This document shows positions 1-11,344 of a stretch of DNA of 64,000 bases, in pieces. A model generated the notes under the pieces. That model had not been told where the DNA came from and did no database searches. It was given only the letters and a program-made list of their open reading frames with translations. The translations under genes were made by a program, and so were the position numbers. Source of the stretch: Homalodisca vitripennis (taxonomy: Eukaryota; Arthropoda; Insecta; Hemiptera; Cicadellidae). The stretch's first letter is position 1. Every line of letters starts with the position of its first letter. The stretch spans positions 1 to 64,000 of the forward strand of contig NW_025778963.1 in NCBI RefSeq assembly GCF_021130785.1, read 5' to 3'.

Positions 1-489
1 CTGTTGTTTTCTGAATGCAACGTCGCTGATTAATAAAATATAATTTAAATTTTAAATTTATTTATTCAGATTATCTATTGTTGTTAATATTTATAAATTT
101 TATTATTTATTTTATATATCATTCTTGACAGCTGCCAAATTAGCCCCTTTACAGCTAACTTGGTGGCAGTAAATTGTGTTAAGTTTTTACAGTTTATTTA
201 ATTAATGTTATGTACCTTGTCCTTATTTATGTTCTATTTATCTTTTAGTCCTTATATAGGTTAAGACCTCTCTACAGTCTTTCCCTTGTCATATTTATTG
301 TTATCTAGTTTTAAGTATAAATTATTTACTCACCTACTTGTCGTAATTCCTATTTTTGTTATATACAATGTAATCTGTATGCACCTAATTGACACTACCA
401 GATACGAGTAGGTGTCCAATTCTTTCTTGAGGGCAATGATAACCTCAGCGTTTTTTGCCCCTTATATAAAAAAAAAAAAAAAAAAAAAA
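1..489 (+). mobile_element. 3' end of an I-like LINE (LINE-D family)
   Basis: The end of ORF2, the 3' untranslated region and the poly-A tail (468-489) of a non-LTR retrotransposon. It matches, almost base for base, the 3' end of the longer copy at 22684-23188, including the shared stretch ending in GCCCCTTATA before the A run. The element continues leftward out of the window. It abuts LINE-A sequence at 490, so it probably inserted into that older element. No target-site duplication can be checked because the 5' end is outside the window. Confidence 0.85.
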
Positions 490-994
490 TCCCTCTCGGC
501 CACAAAACTGTCGACGCAGGGGAAGACGTTAGTAGACCTTATGAGGTTCCTAAAATCTCCAAAGTTGACATCCATCACCTCATTACTCCAACCATCAGAC
601 CCGAGGCAGGATTCCACAACTAATCCTCAAGTCTCGTCATTGCAACACAAGATGACAAGAACTCATCTTTTAGAAAGTACTTCTTAATCTTCGGAAACAC
701 AAACTCTTCCTCTGTGGGAAGTGCACCCCGAAAGATATACCATGACTTCTACAGTTTCAGCAGTTCTACTAACCGCCGAAACAATCGATTAGGCCCTCTT
801 TGGGAAATTCGCCTCCCTTGTCCAGACTGCAAAAGAGGGCGTACCGTTCCCTTGCTATTGCAGGACAGACAACAGCAAGTGTTCAGCAATTTCCTCCTGC
901 TCGTCACACATACTACAGGATATCCCGAAGGATACCGACTCTGTGAAGATGCTTTCCTCAAGACACCATGTCCCATAACAGGAGAAGAACACCT
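490..994 (-). pseudogene. LINE-A ORF2 C-terminus (jockey-like), zinc-binding tail
   Basis: On the minus strand this encodes the cysteine/histidine tail typical of insect LINE ORF2 proteins, readable as CSMCDEQEEIAEHLLL around 870-930. It is the continuation of the RNase H region at 5973-6860: removing the RTE insertion joins RSGVFS on one side to CYGTWCLEES on the other in a plausible frame. The reading frame is broken further left. Function in an intact element would be RNA/DNA binding during target-primed reverse transcription. Family assignment below the LINE level is tentative. Confidence 0.6.
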
Positions 995-2465
995 CATCAT
1001 CATCATCTGACGTTTCCGTTATCACGGGTCGTCGTACACAGCCTCCTCCACTTTTGTCTGTCATTCCAGGTCTCCTCTTCCTCCACCTGCATTTTCTGTA
1101 GTCCCCTTCTCTCTATGTCTTTCCACACTTGGTCCTCCCATCTTCCTCTTGGTCTTCTTCCTCTTTCCTCCTTCTCCAGTGCTATTCTAGGCATTCTATT
1201 ATCTCCCATCCTCTTCACATCCCCCATCCACTGTATTCTTCTTCTTTCCATTGTCTCTTGCAGTGAAACTACCTTCAATCTTTCTCTGGTTATTTCGTTC
1301 CTTATTCTATCTCTTCTTGTAGTCTTCTCTATCCCTCTTAAAAATCTCATTTCTGCAGCTTGCAATCTGCTTAAATCATTTTTAGTCCACGTCCACGTCT
1401 CTGCTCCATATAATAAAATTGGTTGGAAATAAGATTTATACATCAATACTTTTGATTCTTTCCCAATGTTCCAACTCCACACAATCTTCTTCACCATATT
1501 GAAACACTTTCCACTCTTCCATATTCTGTTTCCTATCTCTTCTCTTATTGTGCCCCTATCTGTTATGATACATCCTAAATAACAGAAATTTTTCACCTTT
1601 TCAAGTCTTTTTCCTTCAACTAACACGTCTTTGTTATTTCCTTCCCTTCTCTCTACTTTCATTACTTTACATTTTTGTATGTTCATCTCTAAACCATATT
1701 TCTTCCCCATTTGTTCAACTCTCGTTCTAACTCTTCTTCCCTATTTTCCCATATCATTATGTCATCCGCATATGCTATCGTCTTAAGTTCTTCTGTTCCT
1801 CTGTTTCCTTGTACTTCTAGAATAATTTCATCTATTATAATATTGAAAAGGAAAGGTGACAATATGCTTCCCTGCCTTACTCCTCTCTCTGTTTTATTCC
1901 GTTTATTTAAGTTTCCGTATATTTTTCTTCAATTCTCACCCTGTTTTTACATATGCCGTACAGGTTCTTTATTCTTTACTACTATTCCCTCACGCAATCC
2001 TCTCTTTCTCATACTCTCCCATATCCTTCCTCTCAGTACCTTATCATATGCCTTCTCTAGGTCTATAAAAGCTACCATTGTATCTTTTCCGTATTCCCAC
2101 CTCTTTTCTAACACTTGTCTCATCACAAAGATAGCATCCACCGTTGACCTACCTTTCCTAAAACCACATTGCTCCTCTCTTCCTGTTTCTTCCAGTACTG
2201 GTCTAATTTTCTGCAACAGTATTTTTTCATAAATTTTTTGTGTATGGCACAACAAAGTTATTCCCCTTTAATTCTCGCATTTTTGCTTATTGCCTTTCTT
2301 AAAAATCGGCACTATTATTCCCATTTTACAGTCTTCTGGTATCTTCTTTTCCTTCCAAATCACTCTCATACAGAGTACAACCATTGCATTCCTAATGGTC
2401 CCGCCGCCTTTATCATCTCAGCCGTCAGCTCGTCTATTCCCGCAGATTTCCCCTCTTTCATCTCT
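995..2465 (-). pseudogene. RTE LINE reverse transcriptase, core and C-terminal part
   Basis: Minus-strand RT. A segment around 1950-2255 reads FRKGRSTVDAIF and FIDLEKAYDKV (palm motif with the first catalytic Asp). The YADD box (TIAYADDIMIW) lies near 1760-1790. The 235-residue open frame 1003-1710 covers the thumb and C-terminal region with YLGCIITDRG and LLYGAETWTWTK, a signature of RTE-like insect elements. Frameshifts separate these pieces, so it is inactive. It is followed on the left by the terminal CAT repeat. Confidence 0.75.
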
Positions 2466-3058
2466 TTAACCCTCCAAGTGCTGGTTAGAACTGCCTTAAG
2501 TGCTGGGCATTTTTCAGTATGTTTGCAAGCGTTTAGAAAGTTTTTTTTTTATATACTGTTACCTTAATGTAAATACTACATATTATATATCATTATTTTC
2601 AGGAAAGATCACAGAATATGATAATAATACTTATATGACTTACCTTTACATGGTAAAAATATTGCTGAATGTAAATCTTGACAAAAAAAAAAAAAAAGTT
2701 TTTATTTTTTCACTTTGAGCTTAGATATCATTTCACCAAAGTTATGAAAATAAAAATCCAAGATATACAAGTTGTAGGTAATTTAATAATGAACCCAAAA
2801 GTATATACATCTTATGGGTTTACATATTGACAGAATTCACTCAGAGCAAAAAACGATAAATTGTAACACGTAAAAAATCAGTGATATTTGAAACATTGTG
2901 TACTACATTGTAACATGTAGTCTTTCTTCACTTTCACGTCTCAAAATGTGTTCAGTTCACAAAATATCACAATTAAAATCAACAATAAACTAAAATAATT
3001 AATTAAAAAAATATATTATGTACATAAATTTACAATCTGGTGTGATAAAAAAGGGTTT

Positions 3059-4171
3059 TCAGTCAGAGTCAACTTCTTCCTGAGTCTTCCTTTTCCTCTT
3101 GCCTCCCCCTGATGGCCTCCAAAAATGCTTAAGATCACCATAACAGGTAGGATGGACACCAGAGTTGCAAGCAGGACACCAGTAATGACTTCTAGAGATT
3201 TTTTGTTTTGTTGAACATACAACACACTTACGAAGGCGTACACCTGGAAGTCGAATCAACTTATGTTCCATGTCTCCAGCAGGACCAGGGTTTGCTTGGG
3301 GTGGTGAATCATTGGCCTCTTTACTGTCATCTATCAGGGACTCTACAATCATGACTGTAAAGTGGTGACGATCCATGGGTTTATCTGTATTTTGTTTATA
3401 CAAAATATAAGAATTGAGTAGCGCCATGTCTAAAAAGTTTTCAAAAATCTTAACCCAGTATTTTTTACTTGGCCTAGTACAAGTCAGGTGGTATATGGAT
3501 TTATCTTTATTATCTACCCCTCCCATATGCAAGTTGTACTCGTTGATGACTACAGGCTTTATAGCCTCAATTCCACTTTTTTTACTTCGAAAAAGTCTGT
3601 CATCAGCATGAAGAGCAGAGGATATAAGGTAGACCGGCTTTCGTGTTTTTTTTTCTTTATAACCTACCAATAAAATTTTATTTTTCCTGAAATAAACAGA
3701 CTCTTTTGCCTGTAATTTCATTTCAATGAGAGTTTTACAAATGCCTTTTGAATTTTTATTTATTGTGCCTGAGAGATATGTTTGGTTGTCTAGTAATGTT
3801 TGGACTAATGGTAACTTTGTATAATAATTGTCTGTGTACAGATGATAATTTTTCTTCAATAATCTGCATTTATTCATAATGTGTAATACAACTTTTTGTG
3901 TGAAGGCATCATCACTTCCATCAGCCAAGAATCCTTTGCCACTATACAGCTCTGAATGCAAAACATAACTGGTCTTGCTGTCGCAAAGTTCAAATTTTTT
4001 CACACCAAATCTGGCATGGCGCTTATTTGGAAGGTATTGTATGAATGAACACCTGTTCTTCATCCCCACCATGGATTCATCCAATGAAATATTTTGGTCT
4101 GGAGTGAAATATTTCTTAAAACTGTCGTTGAGGGGAATTATAAAACTCTCTAATTTTATACCATGGGTCAT
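3059..4171 (-). pseudogene. PB1 piggyBac transposase, catalytic and C-terminal part
   Basis: A 370-residue open frame with the piggyBac DDE_Tnp_1_7 signatures in order: LDESMVGMKNR (first Asp), YTDNYYT (second Asp) and GGVDNKD (third Asp). These are followed by the helical segment ending NSYILYKQ and a C-terminal cysteine/histidine cluster (CVVCSTKQK, HYWCPACNSGVHPTC) of the type that binds the inverted repeats. The triad is intact. The frame opens after a region where the usual MSRxRF segment is missing, so the protein is split from its N-terminus (4240-5006) and is probably non-functional. Confidence 0.9.
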
Positions 4172-4239
4172 GGCCGGGGTGATTTTTTGGAATAGCCCGT
4201 AAGGAACTGATGTGAAAATTTGCTCTTATTATTTGGAAT

Positions 4240-5006
4240 CTATGAAGGGACATGTTTTCTGAAAAAAAGGTAAGTTTTTGAGATCTGATGGTGGACCAAT
4301 AGTGTTTTGTAGTTGTTTCTAACAGTGAGCCCCATATTTATTATCAACGCCAAGTAACGTTTCATTTCATTTTTTGTTACGTCAGTCCACTTTGAAAGTC
4401 TGCTATGTGTTTTCATATTGCCAGAATTTCTCTTTTTTTCTTTCTGTACACTAGCATAGGCATTGGTTTCCTTTGTTAGCAAGGACCAAATGAAATCTGA
4501 AAAAATAAATAAAAATATTGAATTGGTAAACTGTTTCGGGGAGGTAAGTTTTTTCCACCTGTGTTTCTAACTTGAAAACTTCCAGCAACGTCAACAGGAT
4601 CTTCAGGTGGGTAAGCCCTAACCCAAGTACTGTTAACTTCAACAGGAGATTGTCTTGATGGGCTCTGGGGTGGAGAAATTGAGCCAGAGGGAGAAACAGA
4701 GTGTTCATTTTCGTCATTATTTATGTTAGATGGTCCTGGCTGTGGGCTTACTGAATGTACAGGAATAGGCCTACGACTACTTCTACTTACAGACTGATCA
4801 TTATCAGATGTGTCACTATCACTCTGAGGTTGATATTCCTCACCACTTCCCGATAATAAATCAACAAGTACATTGTCACAATCATTAGGGCAATCTTCAA
4901 GATCGGTGTCAATATCAGAAGTGTTACTGTCACTTTCAATGTCTGATAGTTCATCCAGTTCGTCCAACACATTCCTTATTGCACTAGACCTACTTAATTC
5001 ACTCAT
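4240..5006 (-). pseudogene. PB1 piggyBac transposase, N-terminal part
   Basis: The likely start is the ATG at 5006 (MSELSRSSAIRNV), preceding an acidic, Ser/Asp-rich N-terminus typical of piggyBac transposases and a Pro/Ser-rich linker containing QPGPSN. The conserved TKETNAYA and YLALIINMGL blocks of the N-terminal helical domain follow in the frame 4240-4482. At least two frameshifts (near 4500 and 4310) and a small deletion before 4171 separate this from the catalytic part. Confidence 0.8.
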
Positions 5007-5368
5007 TTTTACAATAAAACACAATATAAAACAGTAATAGTCAACTACAACACCAAAGGTATGATGCAAACAACGACGGAACAGCAATAAACAGAACGAC
5101 CGAACCGTATGACTTGGAAATAAACATACGCTTAGAAACAGCTGTCGTATAGCGCCGGTCTTTGAGCAAAGACGTGCTCCATAGAGTATAACGAGTTCCG
5201 CATTTCTTCTAGTTTAATACTATATAAAATAGTTCGTGATATTCCGTAATATATAGCCACTAGCGTGGTTTAAAGAGATCGCGTTTCTGACATCGCGCTC
5301 CGCGAGGTCAGCACTGGAAACAGGTACGCTAACATCGCGCTACGCGATGTCAGCACCTGGAGGGTTAA

Positions 5369-5972
5369 CCGCTTTCTCCAATTCGCACATACTAAAATCC
5401 TCTTCATCTTCTGTCTCCTCTGTCATCTTTTCTTTCCTCTTCATTTTCTGTTCCTTCCAGTAGTTCCTTAAAATACTCTTTCCATGTCTTCAAAACCTCT
5501 TTCTCCTCCCATTTGATTTCCCCTGAAACATCCACCACCTTAGTCAACATTTCTTTAGGTTTCGTCTTGTTCCTTATCACCCCATAAAAAATCTTATTTC
5601 CTTGGAATTTTGATTTCAGTTTTTCTTCAAAATCCTTCCATGTCCTCTTCTTTGCCTCCTTCATCATCTTTGCTGATGCCCTTGCAAGTCTCTTCCATTT
5701 GTCCCTCTTTTCGTTTGACCTATCCTTAAACCATTCTCGTCAAGCTCTATTTTTTGTTTTTAACTGCTTCACCAATTCTTTCATTCCACCAAGGGGTATC
5801 TGTATCCCTTCTTTTACCTGAAGTTCGTCCACACGTTTCTTCTGCAGCTTTGACTATAGCATTCTTGAAATTTGTCCATTCCTCCTCTCCTGTTTTGACC
5901 TCCCCCGTGGGTATTGTTCCTCTAACGTTATTTACAAACTCCTCTCTAACTTTCGTATCTTTTAACTTCCAT
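5369..5972 (-). pseudogene. RTE LINE, segment before the RT core
   Basis: Minus-strand continuation of the RTE element on the other side of PB1. The frame 5404-5667 reads WKDFEEKLKSKFQGNKIF and WKEYFKELLEG, the region between the endonuclease and RT of RTE-like ORF2. Sequence from 5668 to 5972 continues the connector but is shifted and stop-ridden. The endonuclease is absent, consistent with 5' truncation on insertion. Confidence 0.65.
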
Positions 5973-6860
5973 CAGGAGAAGACACCTGATCTACTTAAGT
6001 AGAGAAGGTTAGACGTCACTCTGAGGAAGGTGGCTGTAGAACCATTCTGCTCATTCTTAGTCCCGGATGCAGCCTCCACCTTCTCTCATGTTCAGCGTGA
6101 ACCACTTCGAGAGAGCCCCAAGAGATTCAAACCTAGAAATGCCACAGAACTGTTATGTTCTCATCATATTGGACACTGATCTTTAGTTGGCCAGAGCATC
6201 AGTTCTTTCGTTCCCAGAGATCCCATCATGACCAGAAACTTAACAAACAGTGACATTGTCGATTCAGGCAAGGGAAGAAATTACCTTATAGCGATCTCAG
6301 ACAAGTTTGGAGTTGAACACACACGAGTCCAACACCTTCAATACTGCCTGACTATCAGCGAAAATGCTTACTCCAATAGTGCAGACGAAGATTCTCACGA
6401 GCACACTCCATAGTAGCTGTAACTTCTGTCTGAAAGTCTGTGGGATAAGGACCCATAGGGATCACCAGTTCTCTAATGGTCTCACCCAACAATTTCATCG
6501 CCTGTGTTTTAGAGCCGTCTGTAAACCATTCTAGCCTCCCTAGAAGGTATAACAATCCAAAATGGTTTGTCAAAGGAAACTCTATGTGGCATCTGAAAAG
6601 AGATCACGTACAGAGCATTCCCTTGAATCAGGATGCTGATTCTGCAGTGCCCTCTGTTGCAGCACGAGTTCGACAAAGTCCCGCCTGCTGAAGATAGTAG
6701 GCAGTCACCCTGGCCATAGCCTGAATGACAATGTCAAGACGAGCTATATTGAGGCAACAGTCTAGAGCTGAGGCCCGGCACACTTAAAAAAGCCCCAGTG
6801 ATATCAAGGCAAGCCATCCTTTGGATGCCAACAATACCAGCTACAGACATCTTGTCCTCC
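5973..6860 (-). pseudogene. LINE-A RNase H domain and linker
   Basis: The minus frame 6355-6573 reads EWFTDGSKT, then MGPYPTDFQTEV and ECARENL, the first motifs of the RNase H domain found in ORF2 of several insect LINE clades. Shifted frames to the left continue with SDSQAVLK-like sequence. To the right (6580-6860) RMACLDITGAF corresponds to the RT-RNase H linker. The duplicated target of the RTE insertion lies at its left edge (5973-5987). Inactive. Confidence 0.65.
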
Positions 6861-7534
6861 GTTTATGGCCACAATTAGTGCAGGTTTAACCACGGAGATA
6901 TAAAGCTAATACAAAAACCTCGGCTTACGAGTAAGTCCCCTAAGACCCTGGGATACGGCCCCACAGTTACGAGGCTTCTTCTTCTGAGAAGCGCCTGTCA
7001 GGATAGTTCTTGGGGGTCAAAGCAACATCGTGTCCCATTCAGTCTTGCGCGGAAATCCTCCGCCGAGAGCTGCCCGAGCGTCCTCTCTTTCCGCGTGAAG
7101 TAGAGTCACTTGGTGCTGACTTCTATCGCATTTTTAATATTTTGTGTCATTAGACGATTTCTAACCCCTCGGCCATTTGTTGTCTGGAAGCCAGGTGCCA
7201 TCAGCCATATATTGCTTCATCACCATTTCCTTATGCAATTGGAAACGGAGCTTGAAGTTTTAGTCCAGTGCACTTACTTCAGATTCTGTGTCCGTGGACT
7301 CAAATTCTACTTTCGCACCACCAACTGTGGAGACTTTGTCGGAGGTGATTTTTTAATGTGATGAGGAGACAGATACATCCAAAGCCAGATTACCGAATGC
7401 AACTGCCTGATGTACATGCTTCAGATCTAGATCTATAAGGTTTTGTTTTATTGTTTTAAGACTCTATAAATCTCCCACGTGTGCTGGGGAAATAACAGGC
7501 CTATGTGGTTAGAGCCTTGCATGACCAGATAAGG
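6861..7534. other. No recognisable gene
   Basis: I see no conserved motif in either strand. The region may be further decayed LINE-A sequence, because it continues from the linker region without a visible boundary. The 83-residue plus-strand frame 7110-7361 has no features I recognise and I do not call it a gene. Confidence 0.4.
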
Positions 7535-8130
7535 CTATTTAAGCTTGGGAGGTGGCCAACTCCTAAGCGTAACATTAACACCACTACGGCAAGGCACAGA
7601 GGACAACCACCATTGTAGAGTGCATTTTCGTGGCACTAGCCTAGATCCTGCGGTTTTCGGTTGGACTCGAATCTTCCCATTGATTGTGAGTGACCCTGGG
7701 GACCCAGGTCGCCTGTGGTTTGACACATACAAGAAGGGCATTAACATCTGCATATTGAACAAGACGCCCACTTTGAATATATCTGCTCCAGATTATTGAC
7801 GTGAATCAAAAAGAGAAATGTGTCGAGAACTGATCCCTGCGGTATATAAAGATTCATTTTTACTCTCTTGAGGTTGAGTTTCCAATTTAAACACATTGAT
7901 CTGACTGCAATGAAAGACTTAGTCCACGTAAATGGCACTTACACCGCAACATTCAAGCTCTTGAAACAGTTTCGCATGATGGGCGAAGTCGAAAGTCTTC
8001 GACAAATCAAGGAATACACCGAATGAACTCGCTCTCCACTGAAACCCTATACTACTACGTTCACAAGCTTATTTATTGCATCAATTGTTGACAAATCTTT
8101 GTGAAACCAAATTGGTCTGAAGAAAATATT
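7535..8130 (-). pseudogene. LINE-B reverse transcriptase fragment (jockey/CR1-like)
   Basis: Minus-strand RT blocks in shifted frames: FHKDLSTIDAINKLV near 8070-8110, then DLSKTFDFAHHAKL near 7990 (first catalytic Asp region), then YIPQGSVLDTFLFLIHVNNL (the PQGSVLGP block) near 7815-7880. The catalytic DD box is not recoverable. This is a separate copy from LINE-C, which carries the same blocks at 8736-9358 and 27859-28018. Confidence 0.65.
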
Positions 8131-8340
8131 TCAAATCATTCCACAAAGTTTTAAGAATTGTACTCAAACTTTTTTTGTTTTTTTTTTAACACATTTTTTT
8201 GTATTCAAGAATAACCATTTGTTTACAATGCAGTTATTGTATACTGTATTCAAAAACCAAATTGGTCTGAAGATTATATTTCAAACTATTCAGCAAAGTT
8301 CAAAAATGTTTTTAAGAATTATACTAAAGACAGGCGAAAT
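8103..8340. repeat. Imperfect direct repeat of about 65 bp
   Basis: The sequence beginning AACCAAATTGGTCTGAAGA and ending in AAGAATTGTACTCAAA (8103-8170) is repeated with changes at 8255-8335. The intervening 80 bp is T-rich. It overlaps the 5' side of the LINE-B fragment, so it looks like a local duplication within that LINE copy. Confidence 0.6.
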
Positions 8341-8735
8341 TATAATGGGTCTATAATTATTATTCAGAAAGGATTTCCCGTTTTTTTGTAACAGAGTGGC
8401 CACCCGATCAGGAAAGAGGGAATAAACCTGAAATGTTCCTGAGAACCGGTAAATTTCCAAAATCAAGGATTTATAAAATCAAGTCATAGTTTGACAATTC
8501 CTTGAATCAAGAACTGATTAACCTTGAAACATATTGGTGGAAGCGACGTGGATCGTGAAATTGTGAATGAAAATCGACAAAATGGCGAATGAAAAATCTG
8601 GACCACCCCCCCCCCTCTATTTTGTTTTAAAGTTTATAGTTTAGATATCCTGTGGGTAGTGATTCATTGTGGAAAGGAAGGTTCATTAGATGATTTTGGA
8701 ACGGCAACTACAATATTTCAAATGTTGTTCCCCTC
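8341..8735. other. No recognisable gene; short C-run
   Basis: No conserved motif in either strand. A run of ten C occurs near 8607-8618. It may hold the 3' end of LINE-C, which is read leftward, but I cannot place a poly-A tail. Confidence 0.35.
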
Positions 8736-9358
8736 TCAAGTGATCTTATAAAAGTGTGATTCACTACAAAAAGTAGCCAGCAGCACGTGCACTAGTAAAA
8801 TCTCCAATTTCTTCGATTTGTTCACGAATGTGTATCGGATGTATGTGGGTAGTCCAAGATAACTAGAGTCAATTATGAACCCAAGGAATTTAGTATGGTC
8901 AAGAAAGTTGACTTCTGGTACAATTGATTTGCTTTGCTCTTCTTCCAAATCCCAATTAGCTACTTTTAGAGGGGTTTACCAAGTCGTTTCCATTGCAATA
9001 CTGATATGCCATGTTAACAGCAATGAGATTATTCAGGTATAGATTTTCAGGTGAACGTTTAAAGTTGTTTCGTCAGCGTAAAGTTTAGTGAATCCACTTA
9101 AGTATTCTGGTAGGTCCATTTGTAAAGAGGATGAACATGCGTGGGTTAAGCACAGATCCTTGTGGCACCCGGCTTTGAATCAGCTGTTGGGTTCGAAACG
9201 CTTTAGTGGTTCCTTTTACAGTAGACCTTAGTGCGACTACTACTTGACTTCGGTCTATGAGGTAGATGTAGCTTTCAAACCATTTCATGGCTGTTGCTAT
9301 TTAGTTTCCTCGGTATGGGATTGTGTCCCAAGCAGTCAGATGCTTTATTACAATCTAA
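8736..9358 (-). pseudogene. LINE-C reverse transcriptase, C-terminal part
   Basis: Minus-strand RT. The frame 9085-9288 reads KWFESYIYLIDRSQVV and SRVPQGSVL. The frame 8736-8948 reads NFLDHTKFLGFIID, the C-terminal RT block of jockey/CR1-like elements. At its right edge, 9300-9358 reads DCNKASDCLGHN, the block carrying the first catalytic Asp. It is cut at 9358 by PB2. The missing N-terminal part is on the far side at 27859-28018. Confidence 0.75.
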
Positions 9359-9500
9359 CCCTTTGCCCTCGGTAGTGCCTTTTAAGGTTTGTCCTCTCCG
9401 ATCGAATGGCCAGCACTGCTGGCCGCAGCCATTAACTGTCTAAGCTAGACAAATTTTCTTATTTGTTCTCTCAGGTCGTATGGCCAGCACTTCTGGCCAT
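9359..9500. repeat. PB2 left terminal repeat and two subterminal palindromes
   Basis: Starts with CCCTTTGCCC at 9359. Palindromes ATGGCCAGCACTGCTGGCC (9406-9424) and TGGCCAGCACTTCTGGCCA (9481-9499) follow. They match three palindromes at the other end of PB2 in inverted orientation. They probably serve as transposase-binding or hairpin sites, by analogy with subterminal repeats of other piggyBac elements. Confidence 0.8.
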
Positions 9501-9913
9501 GGCTACTTCTTTGTCAGCTCGACGGTAAAGTTACGTTCACCAATCTACCAGGTCGGAAGCTATTTTGTGTTTAAAAACGTGTTTGTACATGAATGTGGTT
9601 TTTAATTGTTTTAAACCCCATATATTCACGTAAATGGTTAGGTTGTAATTTGTTTAAAAAGTTAAAACATACTGAATTTTATGGTGTAGTTTTATTTATT
9701 GTACAACATAATATAGTAAATTTATTTGAGTAAGTAAAAACAGGAAACTTTTCAATGCAAACACTGCTTTATTTAAAACAATTTTTTAATTATAAAATAG
9801 CCCCGAAACATTACTTGAACTTATTCATTGTTAAAATTAATTTCCCCTTGAAATTCTTGCAGAGAAGAGACATTAGTTAAATATGGACAATTAGTGGAAA
9901 AGGTACAATGAAG
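9501..9913. other. PB2 3' non-coding region
   Basis: AT-rich sequence without conserved coding motif, lying between the left palindromes of PB2 and the pogo element PG1. Interpreted as the 3' untranslated side of PB2. Confidence 0.45.
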
Positions 9914-10222
9914 TAGTAGAGGAAGTGGTGCAAATGTGGAAACCCTGTTTTAATTTTATTCATAACTACTTGGTTTACCAACGAAATTTCTATAAACTCT
10001 GGAAAAAGATTCACATACATGTTATCAACAATTGGCGCTTATGGTTTTATGCAATATATAACTTTTAAATAAGAATAATAATTGTTAATTAAAAATTGAC
10101 CCTTTCATACGATGTCTAAAATGTGCTGGTAATGTGGAAACATTTGTTTTCTGGTTAAAAACACTGGAAAACAATATTTCAGAACATGTATTTATTATAC
10201 ATTACAAAATAACACAAAGGCT

Positions 10223-11344
10223 TCAGAAAAACTGAAGAATAAAATATTCACTTGCAAAAGTCACAAATGTAATGTTCACTTTCACAACCAGCGCACAGAG
10301 TATGGCACCATGACTCACAAAGTAAGCATTTAACCCAAAGTTCCCCTCGAACATCACATGAAAAAGCCTCTCCACAAAAAATGCATATAGCATCATCCTC
10401 TTCTGCTGGCATTTCACCCACAGGCATCTCCATAACTGATTCCCCTGATGATATTGAATAGTTTTTCTGAGTTTTCTTCAATTTCAAGTTTTCTTTTACA
10501 AGCTTTGAGTTGTTGATCTTTCCCTTTTGGAAGTATTTTTTTAGATTTGTTCAAAGTTTTTCCTGACTGTTCTTCAAGTTGAAGTTTTCTTTTGCAAGGT
10601 TTGTGTTGTTGATCTTTTCCTCTCCCTTTTGAAAGAATTTTTTTTTTTTTTACTTGTTCAGAGCTTTTTCAAGTTCTGTTTTATAGGGAGAGCTTGTAAT
10701 TACTGCAGACGAAGATGGTTTTCTTCCTCTATTTGAAGTTTTCTGTTTTAACCCAGGTATTGGCATTATATCTCTAGGAGAAACAGGGAGCAGATTGATT
10801 TGAAGGGCCAGAATCTTGTAGATCGATATCACTGGGCCGAAAAGGGTTGTTTGGTACTCCATCATCCCGACAATTTTGAGAAGCAGGAATGGGCGTGCAT
10901 AAAGGATTATCACCAACCTGAAAAGTGGTAGATTTTGGAGACTGAATGTTTACATCTGTATTTTGAATTGTTCCAGTTTGGGGAAAAGGTTCTGAAGGTA
11001 GGAAATCCACATTTTTAAAAACAGTGCGGTCACAAGGGTGTATTCCTGTAACTTTAAATCCAGTAGCAGCAATAAGTCCTGTTTGGCGTTGCATGTAAGC
11101 CTTACCAAAAAGTTCAGCGATGTCATAAGGGCCTACAGGCCGATTGTTGTGTCGCAAAAAACTGACGCACAAATTCACTATAGTAACTTTTCAACGGTCC
11201 CATAAATGTTTTATCTAAAGGTTGGGTTTTGTGGGATGTTTGTGGGGGAATGCTGACAATCGTCACATGATTTTTACGAGCTAGATCAATTATTTCAACA
11301 TTCCTTGTATGGGTGTTGTGCCCATCGAAAATTTACAGGACAGG
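10223..11344 (-). pseudogene. PG1 pogo transposase, C-terminal DDE part and PHD-like tail
   Basis: Continues the DDE_1 catalytic domain from the far side of the solo LTR. IFDGHNTHTRNVEII carries the second Asp and PPQTSHKTQPLDKTFMGPLK the third. DIAELFGKAYMQRQT and GFKVTGIHPCDRTVF are hallmarks of the post-catalytic region. After a low-complexity linker the protein ends (10248-10487) in a cysteine/histidine cluster, CIFCGEAFSCD, WVKCLLCESWCHTLC and YICDFCK, resembling a PHD finger. There are several frameshifts, and a stop directly after the LTR insertion point (11330). Confidence 0.85.

Larger units (their letters stand above)
2470..5364 (-). mobile_element. piggyBac element PB1
   Basis: A 2,895-bp piggyBac element with TTAA duplicated at both ends (2466-2469 and 5365-5368). 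Terminal inverted repeats are CCCTCCAAGTGCTGG on the left and CCCTCCAGGTGCTG on the right. The transposase is on the minus strand in broken pieces (3059-5006). It sits inside the RTE LINE. Excising it rejoins the RTE frame (ELEKAVN to VKEMKEGKSAGID), which confirms the boundaries. The 590 bp between the transposase stop and the left end is AT-rich and non-coding. Confidence 0.93.
995..5972 (-). mobile_element. RTE-type LINE, 5'-truncated, interrupted by PB1
   Basis: A non-LTR retrotransposon on the minus strand. It ends on the left in a short CAT-repeat (995-1008), as RTE-clade elements often do, and is flanked by a near-perfect duplication of about 15 bp (CAGGAGAAGAACACCT at 979-994; CAGGAGAAGACACCT at 5973-5987). 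It inserted into LINE-A. A piggyBac (PB1, 2470-5364) later landed in its RT region with a TTAA duplication. Minus PB1, about 2.1 kb remains, lacking the endonuclease. Confidence 0.75.

Noticed and set aside
412..687. 91-residue ORF across the poly-A tail at 468-489
   Set aside because: Its lysine run is the poly-A tail of the LINE; the rest is antisense to LINE-A remnants.
968..1432. 154-residue hydrophobic plus-strand ORF as a membrane protein
   Set aside because: It is the antisense of the RTE reverse transcriptase C-terminal region.
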